Of a DNA stretch of 64,000 nucleotides, positions 22,707-32,936 are shown piece after piece. Below the pieces are notes generated by a model, which saw only the letters and a program-made list of their open reading frames with translations, made no database searches and was not told the origin of the DNA. Numbering within the stretch: the stretch's first letter is position 1; every line of letters starts with the position of its first letter. This DNA is from Corynespora cassiicola (Eukaryota > Ascomycota > Dothideomycetes > Pleosporales > Corynesporascaceae), in assembly GCA_022059125.1 (NCBI GenBank), contig JAEUWY010000006.1, positions 2,728,001-2,792,000 on the forward strand, in the 5' to 3' direction. Position numbers and translations under genes: made by a program.

Positions 22707-23071
22707 TGCGACCGCGCGCGACGAACGACGCGCTCAGAAGGTGAACACGAGCGGTGGTCATGGAATGGCCGATGGATATCCATGAGAAAAGCAGGCAGAT
22801 TTTGGTGATGCGCAAGCGTCAGGATAGACGGTTAGAATGATTGGAAGCAAGAGATTGTTAGAGTGACAGCTTTGAAAGTTCGTGCCTCGCGAGGCAGGCG
22901 TTAGCGCCAAGTCGGCATTTCTGCGGTACTCCACGTTGCCTCGGCAAAATCATCTGTTAGTGGGGGCACGCGTCTGGGTCGCGCAGTGGCGCGTCTTATG
23001 ATTAGAAGATGTCATATAGTTACTATAACACCTAGCAAACAAGGAAGTCTTCATATACAAAAAAACAGTCG

Positions 23072-23108
23072 CAAGGTCAGGGCCGAAAAGGGTCGGCCAC
23101 CCTCCCTG
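23072..23108 (-). repeat. 37-bp cassette-edge box, copy 4
   Basis: On the minus strand it begins CAGGGAGGGTGGCCGACC and ends GCCCTGACCTTG. It is identical to box 5 in the other arm. A GTGGC...GCCACC hairpin precedes it. It is the junction between the NLR 3' flank and the FunK1 upstream region. Confidence 0.9.
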
Positions 23109-23434
23109 CTCGTGGTGGCAATAGTTATACGGAGGCGCCACTGTCAGCGTAACATAACATTGGTAAGCGTGCTTACACACAAACGTCGTGTGTATCTTAT
23201 CTAACGTCCCCCCCTACGTGCCGAGAAACTGTTGAATATTGACCACTAGACCAAAAAATACGAATCTGTACCTGGTCATAGTGTGTGGCGGTTTACATAC
23301 CGGTAGTTTCGCTGCACACGGGGAGGGATGTTATCAGGTATATTAAAAAAGTGAGCCTCTTGGATCAAGCCTAGTCCTACAATTGTTTGGGATAATGTAA
23401 TGCATATATCAAACACCTCTTACATAGGCTCGCA

Positions 23435-26400
23435 CTATATAGCAACCCCCCCTTCCCCGCTACCGGCATCGATTTCATTTTGTTTATCGTTATCTGCTCC
23501 TTCTCTCTCGCTGTCGCTGCTGATCATCATCTCATCTCGCCAACTATCTAAAGTTATAACAGACGAAAGCGTGTCAGGATGCTCAGAGCCGAGGATCTGT
23601 TTCCGAGCTTGGACGCATTTTCCCATCAGTACAAGCGCCTCATGACTGCGGCCTTGATCTTGTATCGTAGAAGCAAGGTTGTTCATGCTCGTCAGCGTGT
23701 CTGGATGCTCTTTCCCCAGCACCTCCTGACTCAACGCTAGCTCTATTCGATGCATCTCCTCTGCCTCTGCGTACTTTCCCTGGCCGCTCAGTGCCAATGC
23801 CACATTGTTCATGCTCGTCAGCGTGTCTGGATGCTCTTCTCCCAGCACCTCCTCGCTCAGTGCCAGTGTCTCTCGATGCATCTCCTCTGCCTCTGCGTAC
23901 TTTCCCTGGTCGCTCAGTGCCGATGCCACATTGTTCATGCTCGTCAGCGTGCGTGGATGCTCTTTTCCCAGCACCTCCTCCCTCAGCGCCAGTGTCTCTC
24001 GATGCATCTCCTCTGCCTCTGCGTACTTTCCCTGGTAGCTCAGTGCCAATGCCACATTGTTCATGCTCGTCAGCGTGTCTGGATGCTCTTCTCCCAGCAC
24101 CTCCTCCCTCAGCGCCAGTGTCTCTCGATGCATCTCCTCTGCCTCTGCGTACTTTCCCTGGTAGCTCAGTGCCAATGCCACATTGTTCATGCTCGTCAGC
24201 GTGCGTGGATGCTCTTTTCCCAGCACCTCCTCCCTCAGCGCCAGTGTCTCTCGATGCATCTTCTCTGCCTCTGCGTACTTTCCCTGACCGCTCAGTGCCA
24301 ATGCCACATTGCTCATGCTCGTCAGCGTGTGTGGATGCTCTTTTCCCAGCACCTCCTGACTCAACCATAGCTCTATTCGATGCATCTTCTCTGCCTCTGC
24401 GTACTTTCCCTGACCGCTCAGTGCCAATGCCACATTGCTCATGCTCGTCAGCGTATCTGGATCCTCCTTGCCCAGAGTCATCTCCCTCCGGTCGAGCACC
24501 TTTCGATGAGTAAGCTCTGCAGCTCTGTACTGTCCTAGCGTCCGCTCGCAGCGCCCAACCCTATCTAACAGCGATATTCTGTCCTCCGCGCCGTGCACCT
24601 CAGGCATGTCCGCTACATGCAAAGCGTGAGGTAGATACCTTGTCCACACGTCTTTGGTATCGTGGTCGCCGAACGGGATGATCTCTACCAGTCTCTCTAA
24701 TGCTTTTTCCGCCCATACCTCCCATTGCCCGTCTGCCTTCAGCCATCCCCGCATGGCGAGATGGACGAGCGGGTGAACGTCAAAAGCCTTCGCAAGATGT
24801 TTCGCTTCCGTCGTTTGCCCGTTTCTTTGGGCCCGTCTTTCCGTGATAAAAGCATACGCTGTCAGTGTTCCGATGGCCTTCGCCTGCTCTACCTTGGAAT
24901 CGCTCGGGACCAGCATCGACTCGGGGATGTCGGTGTTCGCTGTGCACGCCATGAACGACAGGTGCTCGACGGCCAGCTCGTTTTCCCTCTGGATCTGCTT
25001 GAACGAAATGTACCACGTCGTGGCCACTGGATTCTTAGTGTCCCGATATCTGCCCTGGTCTTCAAACTCTTCGCTGAGGAGCTTCATCGCCTCTCCCTCG
25101 CTGTGCCTGTAGCTGGACATGTAGTCGAGGAGAGTGACTCCGTTGGCGTTGATAAAGGCTACTGCCTGGACGATGGCAAGAGCGAGTAAAGCGAGCATAT
25201 CGAGAAACTCGGCGACGGCCTCGGTGTTGTCGACCTGATGTTGATGCTCTGGAAGCAAGCGCTTCTTCAGCACCTCGCTTGCCTCTGCCATTGTCAGTCC
25301 GCCCAGTGCTACGACATTGCTCTCCGCTAGCTTGACTGCAGCTGCTCGAGTCCGGGTGGTGAAGACGATGGAGCCTTTGCGACCGTGCGGGAGATAGTCG
25401 ATCAGCCTATGGGCGCCATCTTCCTCGCCGAGCGGGTCAAGAAGGATGCTAACGTCATCCGCGTTGTCGACCACCATCAGCCACTGTCCAGCCGCTTCGT
25501 TGCTCAGTTTCGCCTTGACAAGCTGCTTGACGTCCGTCTTGTCGTCCGCGATGCCCGGAATGCGCAAGAGTGCCCCGATCTCTCGGTAGGCCTGCTCGAA
25601 GCTCTCTCGGCTGACGGTTGGCACCCAGAAGACGGCTCGCGCAGGCTCCTCTTCTCTCGTCCGGTAAGCCGACTCGAGAGCGAGAGCCGTTTTACCGGAG
25701 CCACCAAGGCCGTATACTGCGAGCCGTTGACAGCCACCGGATGAGATGTGTGCAGTGAGGTGGGCGAGCTGGGTGTCTCGGCCGACGAACGAGTACGGTC
25801 GTGGCAAGGGAACGAGCCAAGGTGCTGCCTTCAATCAGAAAACCGTGCACAGCATGCGTTGATGATACAGGATGGAATTGTTCATGGCTCTGTATACAGC
25901 GTGTCTCGTTGCTGAAAAACCGTCTACTGACCTTCGCTTGTCCCTTGCATTTCTTTGACCGTACCTGGTTGCACCCTGCACAGCAGCTCTCTCGCAAACG
26001 CGGCCGCATTGCCAGCTGCGTGCGTCCGCCACACGTCGCTCTTGTGCGAGTCCGCATAGTCAGAGATGCCGCGGATGACCAGACACCGCCGGTTGACGTC
26101 GACGCCCGCCGCCTCCATCTCCACGCAGAGCACCCCGCCGCATCGTGCGCTGATCGCATCCCGCAGCCTGCCATCCTGGACCACCGCGTTGCCGGTGGCG
26201 ATGCGTCCTTGGTGAAAGACGAGCTCGTGCTTGCTGTCTTCGCTCCGCTCAGGTCGCTGGACAAGCTCGCTTGTGTTGCAGTCCACGCACCTCGATTTGT
26301 AGTCGCCAACGTGGGAGTATGCGGCCTTGAAGAGCCGGTCGTGCTCGAGGCCTGGGTGCGCGAACTTCTTCTTTGCTCTGTGACGCCGCAGCCTCGCAAG

Positions 26401-26943
26401 CTGATCGTCAAACGTAGTCCGGCCCAGCTCGTGGTCCGACGCTAGAATGCCGAGCGCGTTGGTGAGCCTCCAGTCTGGGTTCTGCATCGTGCCCACCATC
26501 TCAAACTCCCCATCGACCTTGGACCTCCCTCGATCGTGGTAGACGCAGGCGGGCTTTCCGTCGCCGGGCCATCCCACCACCACATCTCCAAGGTGAACGT
26601 CGTTTAGCGGATCGTCTTCGTTGTCGTCTAGACGAGGAACGCCGCCTCCGATGCCGACGAGCACGGCCATGCGAATGTTGGGGAACGTCTTGAACAGCGA
26701 TCCCGTCAGCCGCCCGGCGTTGACGTTGCCCGTCTCGCCCTGCGGGCAGGTCGCGACCACGACGGCATGGCCGCCGATGGTGCCGCAGATGTATGTGTTC
26801 TCGTCGTAGTGCGTGTCGTACGGCGGGGTGGGGTGTTCTTCGTCGAGCATCAGTCGCGCAGGCAGCAGCTCGAGGTCGGCCACGGCGCAGATCCACGCGA
26901 CGTGGTAGTCGGTGCAGACACGCCGGCTGGTGTCTGGCGCCAT
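23435..26943 (-). CDS. PNP-NB-ARC-TPR NLR, left copy of palindrome 1
   Basis: Exons 25932-26943 and 23435-25824 are joined by a 107 bp intron (donor GTCAGT, acceptor GGCAG, phase 1) and give 1133 aa. The PNP_UDP domain spans residues about 10-300 (VLVGIGGGVPR, VHLGDVVVG, LCVEMEAAGVDVNRRCLVIR, GISDYADSHKSD). The NB-ARC follows from about 365: FVGRDTQL, P-loop GLGGSGKT near 375, Walker B WLMVVDNADD, IVFTTRT. About seven 42-residue kinesin-light-chain-type TPRs fill residues 750-1110. Architecture is that of fungal STAND receptors in non-self recognition. PNP-superfamily domains related to these act as ATP nucleosidases in some bacterial anti-phage systems, so an NTP-depleting effector is a reasonable inference. 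The PNP half appears identical to the right copy; the TPRs are not. No stop or frameshift. Confidence 0.93.
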
Positions 26944-27129
26944 CGCCGAGCGCGAACAGAGGGCAGCAAGGGACAAGAGAAGACGCTGCAAGAAGCCTTC
27001 GGACTCCTCGAACGGAGCGCGTGTTCAAGGCATGGTCTTCTCAGCCTCGTCTCTTCGGCCTCGCCTCCTCGGCTTCTCAGCCTGGTGGCAGAGTCCCTGG
27101 GCGTTGTCGACTGCTGCGGCGCTCGCCGG

Positions 27130-27537
27130 TCAGCCGCGCGCGCTGCGTCTCCTTCCGCACGTGCCTCTGCCTCTGCCTCCGCCTCTGTCTGTGCTACTGC
27201 CTCTGCTTCTGCGCGTGGTGCATGCCTCGCTTGCGTTCGATTGGACCTCCACGCGCTCTGGCCCTGAGTTTGTACCCATTTCTTCAACTCGTCTAAATAT
27301 TTGTTTTCTCGGCATGCACAATCCACTAATGGCAGGTGAGGTTTTAACTAAATCTATTCCTTCAGATAATGCCCAGTCGTATTCACTAGCGCTCGGCGAT
27401 ACGACTATGTTCGCCGCTGGTCCGTATCTTTCGTGATTGTTATTCACAGTGATCATATATAGTTTACTAGGTTCTATCTGTGCTTTACAAAGAATACTCA
27501 TTTCATCGTTTTGAAAACTTTCAGCAACTATTGGCAT
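27130..27537 (-). other. Open frame crossing the inner arm boundary, uncertain
   Basis: An ATG at 27537 opens 135 codons (MPIVAESFQNDEMSILCKAQ) that read into the arm at 27246 and end in low-complexity Arg/Ala-rich sequence. The first 95 residues look gene-like but I recognise no family. It may be a gene truncated by formation of the palindrome, or a 5' leader of the left NLR. Low confidence that it is coding. Confidence 0.25.
27158..27220 (-). repeat. GCAGAG hexanucleotide repeat, short allele
   Basis: About eight imperfect hexamers (GCAGAG, GCAGTA, GCGGAG and variants on the minus strand) lie upstream of the PNP-NLR start. The matching site in the right arm has about five more units. It is probably promoter or 5' UTR sequence. 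Confidence 0.8.
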
Positions 27538-27550
27538 CGTCTAGCTATAC

Positions 27551-28483
27551 CTACGCTGGCACATTCGAAACAAATACAGAGAGGACCGCTGCGTAGGTAG
27601 CTGAGACCGCCATCATCTCGAAACTAGATACCTTCAAAAACAAAGATACCAGAAACGACAAAACAAGTACACAGACTGAAATGATAACAAGCTGAATCCC
27701 CTTGGACGGCTGGTATGACAACACAGCCAACGGAACAACCAGGAAGATGGCTGTCAAGCCTGCCGTAGTAACGCGTCCGATAACATCCGCGATCAGGATT
27801 GTGTTTTGGTACGACCATTGACGGCGATGCACAGTAGATGATTGATGCCCTCTTTCGCCATCTTGAGGCTTTCTTGATAGTTTCCAATACCGAAAGGCCC
27901 GTAGATATCGGTGAAGCCAGCGCTGGAATGGGTCGGTCCGTGCTCTTGTCCCCATGTCCACCCTGAGCAGCCTGGTCTTGTACACCTCGTACAGATTGAG
28001 ATCATCACGTAGACTGGACTGCTTTTCGTCATCGAGGAGCGAGAATGTCTCCATGGTCATGACATTGTTGAAGGCCGCAAGAGCTTCATCTGTTTGTAGC
28101 CTTTGTGAGCTACAGCACTCGGCACGTACATGCCACTACTCACCGTACTGTCTGAGTAGATCACGCAATTTTAACACGAACTCTTGGGTGATCATGTCAC
28201 CAACATCCGCCACTTTCTTATCCCTTCTGCCATGCCGAAGGCCCAGTCGATCGGCAGCGGAGGGTTCCAAGTCTAGGCTCAGGCCAGCCTGGTAGACGAT
28301 GTGATCCATCTCAGCAATCTCGTTTTCTAGAAAGCGGAGGTTCAGTAGATGCGTTGTCTTGAATCGACGGAAACCATGCAGAGTGAGATTATTATCAGCC
28401 GTGCTGACGATCCAGCATTTGCGGAACACCTCTGCCATCTCTTTTGACGTTGAAGATGTAGAATTCGTGTTCTGCTGAGCCAT
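27551..28483 (-). CDS. DUF6594 membrane protein in palindrome 1 spacer
   Basis: Exons 28144-28483 and 27551-28101 are joined by a 42 bp phase-1 intron (GTGAGT...CACAAAG) and give 296 aa from the ATG at 28483. The layout fits the fungal DUF6594 family: an N-terminal soluble region (HLLNLRFLENEIAEMDHIVY), a central helical part (DPFQRWLHRYLRAFRYW), and three C-terminal transmembrane helices (TTAGLTAIFLVVPLAVLSY; LVIISVCVLVLSFLVSLFL; MAVSATYAAVLSVFVSNV). Function in that family is unknown. It is the only gene in the 1484 bp spacer. It lies head-to-head with the right-arm PNP-NLR (start 29064), an arrangement parallel to CorA-like/PNP-NLR pairs elsewhere in the window. A membrane effector or partner for the NLR is an inference from position only. 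Confidence 0.88.
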
Positions 28484-28763
28484 CGCCGTGAGAGTGAGAC
28501 GAAGCTGTAAGATGGGACAAGGCTCAGGGGAAGAAGGGAATTCGAGGTTCTAGAATAGATACTCGCTGAGACGTGAAATACAAACTTCTTGTATTCGTCA
28601 CTTTTCTGGATAAGGAACCATAGGAGTATACATACCCACAGCTAGTTCATAGCTATAGGCTACTGTCAAGAGAAAGATGGCTGATTTAGCGAGGCGCAGC
28701 AGCTGCAAAGACAGCGAATGAGGACCACTCGTCCAATCGAACGCAAGCGAGGCATGCACCACG

Positions 28764-28850
28764 CGCAGAAGCAGAGGCAGTCGCACAGACAGAGGCAGAG
28801 GCAGTAGCACAGGCAGAGGCAGAGGCAGAGGCAGAGGCAGAGGCACGTGC
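28764..28850 (+). repeat. GCAGAG hexanucleotide repeat, long allele
   Basis: About thirteen GCAGAG-type hexamers including five consecutive GCAGAG units. It lies roughly 215 bp upstream of the NLR start at 29064. It is 30 bp longer than the left-arm allele. Confidence 0.85.
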
Positions 28851-29063
28851 GGAAGGAGACGCAGCGCGCGCGGCTGACCGGCGAGCGCCGCAGCAGTCGA
28901 CAACGCCCAGGGACTCTGCCACCAGGCTGAGAAGCCGAGGAGGCGAGGCCGAAGAGACGAGGCTGAGAAGACCATGCCTTGAACACGCGCTCCGTTCGAG
29001 GAGTCCGAAGGCTTCTTGCAGCGTCTTCTCTTGTCCCTTGCTGCCCTCTGTTCGCGCTCGGCG

Positions 29064-32000
29064 ATGGCGCCAGACACCAGCCGGCGTGTCTGCACCGACT
29101 ACCACGTCGCGTGGATCTGCGCCGTGGCCGACCTCGAGCTGCTGCCTGCGCGACTGATGCTCGACGAAGAACACCCCACCCCGCCGTACGACACGCACTA
29201 CGACGAGAACACATACATCTGCGGCACCATCGGCGGCCATGCCGTCGTGGTCGCGACCTGCCCGCAGGGCGAGACGGGCAACGTCAACGCCGGGCGGCTG
29301 ACGGGATCGCTGTTCAAGACGTTCCCCAACATTCGCATGGCCGTGCTCGTCGGCATCGGAGGCGGCGTTCCTCGTCTAGACGACAACGAAGACGATCCGC
29401 TAAACGACGTTCACCTTGGAGATGTGGTGGTGGGATGGCCCGGCGACGGAAAGCCCGCCTGCGTCTACCACGATCGAGGGAGGTCCAAGGTCGATGGGGA
29501 GTTTGAGATGGTGGGCACGATGCAGAACCCAGACTGGAGGCTCACCAACGCGCTCGGCATTCTAGCGTCGGACCACGAGCTGGGCCGGACTACGTTTGAC
29601 GATCAGCTTGCGAGGCTGCGGCGTCACAGAGCAAAGAAGAAGTTCGCGCACCCAGGCCTCGAGCACGACCGGCTCTTCAAGGCCGCATACTCCCACGTTG
29701 GCGACTACAAATCGAGGTGCGTGGACTGCAACACAAGCGAGCTTGTCCAGCGACCTGAGCGGAGCGAAGACAGCAAGCACGAGCTCGTCTTTCACCAAGG
29801 ACGCATCGCCACCGGCAACGCGGTGGTCCAGGATGGCAGGCTGCGGGATGCGATCAGCGCACGATGCGGCGGGGTGCTCTGCGTGGAGATGGAGGCGGCG
29901 GGCGTCGACGTCAACCGGCGGTGTCTGGTCATCCGCGGCATCTCTGACTATGCGGACTCGCACAAGAGCGACGTGTGGCGGACGCACGCAGCTGGCAATG
30001 CGGCCGCGTTTGCGAGAGAGCTGCTGTGCAGGGTGCAACCAGGTACGGTCAAAGAAATGCAAGGGACAAGCGAAGGTCAGTAGACGGTTTTTCAGCAACG
30101 AGACACGCTGTATACAGAGCCATGAACAATTCCATCCTGTATCATCAACGCATGCTGTGCACGGTTTTCTGATTGAAGGCAGCACCTTGGCTCGTTCCCT
30201 TGCCACGACCGTACTCGTTCGTCGGCCGAGACACCCAGCTCGCCCACCTCACTGCACACATCTCATCCGGTGGCTGTCAACGGCTCGCAGTATACGGCCT
30301 TGGTGGCTCCGGTAAAACGGCTCTCGCTCTCGAGTCGGCTTACCGGACGAGAGAAGAGGAGCCTGCGCGAGCCGTCTTCTGGGTGCCAACCGTCAGCCGA
30401 GAGAGCTTCGAGCAGGCCTACCGAGAGATCGGGGCACTCTTGCGCATTCCGGGCATCGCGGACGACAAGACGGACGTCAAGCAGCTTGTCAAGGCGAAAC
30501 TGAGCAACGAAGCGGCTGGACAGTGGCTGATGGTGGTCGACAACGCGGATGACGTTAGCATCCTTCTTGACCCGCTCGGCGAGGAAGATGGCGCCCATAG
30601 GCTGATCGACTATCTCCCGCACGGTCGCAAAGGCTCCATCGTCTTCACCACCCGGACTCGAGCAGCTGCAGTCAAGCTAGCGGAGAGCAATGTCGTAGCA
30701 CTGGGCGGACTGACAATGGCAGAGGCAAGCGAGGTGCTGAAGAAGCGCTTGCTTCCAGAGCATCAACATCAGGTCGACAACACCGAGGCCGTCGCCGAGT
30801 TTCTCGATATGCTCGCTTTACTCGCTCTTGCCATCGTCCAGGCAGTAGCCTTTATCAACGCCAACGGAGTCACTCTCCTCGACTACATGTCCAGCTACAG
30901 GCACAGCGAGGGAGAGGCGATGAAGCTCCTCAGCGAAGAGTTTGAAGACCAGGGCAGATATCGGGACACTAAGAATCCAGTGGCCACGACGTGGTACATT
31001 TCGTTCAAGCAGATCCAGAGGGAAAACGAGCTGGCCGTCGAGCACCTGTCGTTCATGGCGTGCACAGCGAACACTGACATCCCCGAGTCGATGCTGGTCC
31101 CGAGCGATTCCAAGGTAGAGCAGGCGAAGGCCATCGGAACACTGACAGCGTATGCTTTTATCACGGAAAGACGGGCCCAAAGAAACGGGCAAACGACGGA
31201 AGCGAAACATCTTGCGAAGGCTTTTGACGTTCACCCGCTCGTCCATCTCGCCATGCGGGGATGGCTGAAGGCAGACGGGCAATGGGAAGTATGGGCGGAA
31301 AAAGCATTAGAGAGGCTGGAGGAGATCATTCCGTTTGGCGACAATGACACCAAAGAAGTGTGGACAAGGTATCTACCTCACGCTCTGCATGTAACGGATA
31401 TGCCTGAGGTGTACGGCGCAGAGAGTAGAATATCGCTGTTAGATAGGGTTGGGCGCTGCGAGCGGACGCTAGGACAGTACAGAGCTGCAGAGCTTACTCA
31501 TCGAAAGGTGCTCGACCGGAGGGAGATGACTCTAGGCAAGAAGGATCCAGACACGCTGACGAGCATGAGCAATGTGGCATCGGCACTGAGCGGCCAGGGA
31601 AAGTACGCAGAGGCAGAGGAGATGCATCGAATAGAGCTATGGTTGAGTCAGGAGGTGCTGGGAAAAGAGCATCCACACACGCTGACGAGCATGAGCAATG
31701 TGGCATCGGCACTGAGCGGCCAGGGAAAGTACGCAGAGGCAGAGGAGATGCATCGAGAGACACTGGCGCTGAGGGAGGAGGTGCTGGGAAAAGAGCATCC
31801 ACGCACGCTGACGAGCATGAACAATGTGGCATCGGCACTGAGCGACCAGGGAAAGTACGCAGAGGCAGAGGAGATGCATCGAGAGACACTGGCACTGAGC
31901 GAGGAGGTGCTGGGAGAAGAGCATCCAGACACGCTGACGAGCATGAACAATGTGGCATCGGCACTGAGCTACCAGGGAAAGTACGCAGAGGCAGAGGAGA

Positions 32001-32572
32001 TGCATCGAGAGACACTGGCGCTGAGGGAGGAGGTGCTGGGGAAAGAGCATCCAGACACGCTGACGAGCATGAACAATGTGGCATCGGCACTGAGCGACCA
32101 GGGAAAGTACGCAGAGGCAGAGGAGATGCATCGAGAGACACTGGCACTGAGCGAGGAGGTGCTGGGAGAAGAGCATCCAGACACGCTGACGAGCATGAAC
32201 AATGTGGCATTGGCACTGAGCGGCCAGGGAAAGTACGCAGAGGCAGAGGAGATGCATCGAATAGAGCTAGCGTTGAGTCAGGAGGTGCTGGGGAAAGAGC
32301 ATCCAGACACGCTGACGAGCATGAACAACCTTGCTTCTACGATACAAGATCAAGGCCGCAGTCATGAGGCGCTTGTACTGATGGGAAAATGCGTCCAAGC
32401 TCGGAAACAGATCCTCGGCTCTGAGCATCCTGACACGCTTTCGTCTGTTATAACTTTAGATAGTTGGCGAGATGAGATGATGATCAGCAGCGACAGCGAG
32501 AGAGAAGGAGCAGATAACGATAAACAAAATGAAATCGATGCCGGTAGCGGGGAAGGGGGGGTTGCTATATAG
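29064..32572 (+). CDS. PNP-NB-ARC-TPR NLR, right copy of palindrome 1
   Basis: Exons 29064-30075 and 30183-32572 give 1133 aa. The ATG at 29064 (MAPDTSRRVCTDYHVAWICA) is the first in frame. The PNP and NB-ARC regions read the same as the left copy (VEMEAAG, GLGGSGKT, LMVVDNADD). Differences start just before the repeats (EEIIPFGDNDTKEVW here, VEIIPFGDHDTKDVW there). They continue in the TPRs at a few recurrent positions: ALS followed by G, Y or D; ASAL or ALAL; AEAE followed by E or K; LREE or LSEE; GKEHPR or GEEHPD. Repeat number is the same (about seven). So the two receptors share effector and switch but have different putative ligand-binding surfaces. It is head-to-head with the DUF6594 gene. 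Confidence 0.93.
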
Positions 32573-32898
32573 TGCGAGCCTATGTAAGAGGTGTTTGATA
32601 TATGCATTACATTATCCCAAACAATTGTAGGACTAGGCTTGATCCAAGAGGCTCACTTTTTTAATATACCTGATAACATCCCTCCCCGTGTGCAGCGAAA
32701 CTACCGGTATGTAAACCGCCACACACTATGACCAGGTACAGATTCGTATTTTTTGGTCTAGTGGTCAATATTCAACAGTTTCTCGGCACGTAGGGGGGGA
32801 CGTTAGATAAGATACACACGACGTTTGTGTGTAAGCACGCTTACCAATGTTATGTTACGCTGACAGTGGCGCCTCCGTATAACTATTGCCACCACGAG

Positions 32899-32935
32899 CA
32901 GGGAGGGTGGCCGACCCTTTTCGGCCCTGACCTTG
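32899..32935 (+). repeat. 37-bp cassette-edge box, copy 5
   Basis: Identical to box 4 and the outer limit of palindrome 1 on the right. It lies about 330 bp 3' of the NLR stop codon, with the same hairpin (AGTGGCGCC...TTGCCACC) before it. Confidence 0.9.
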
Positions 32936-32936
32936 C

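Larger units (their letters stand above)
23071..27246 (-). repeat. Palindrome 1, left arm (4176 bp)
   Basis: The reverse complement of this arm matches 28731-32936. The outer end coincides with the 3' end of box 4 (plus one base) and the inner end is GTCCAATCGAACGC. The arms differ by 30 bp in length, fully explained by five extra GCAGAG-type hexamers in the right arm. I saw no other indel. Base differences concentrate in the TPR-coding part. Confidence 0.93.
28731..32936 (+). repeat. Palindrome 1, right arm (4206 bp)
   Basis: Inverted copy of 23071-27246. The outer end is at the 3' end of box 5 (plus one base) and is followed by unrelated sequence (CCTGGGGGCGTC). The left arm instead continues into the FunK1 upstream region. 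Coordinates mirror as x to 56007 minus x outside the hexamer repeat. Confidence 0.93.

Noticed and set aside
23750..24513. Long Ser/Pro/Cys-rich and Gly/Ala-rich open frames across the TPR repeats (also 31494-32367)
   Set aside because: They are other frames of a 126-bp coding repeat; the real gene is the TPR part of the NLR.
23072..32935. Palindromes as classic transposons with target-site duplications
   Set aside because: Flanks of each pair of boxes show no duplicated bases and I found no transposase in the units, so I claim only box-bounded cassettes.
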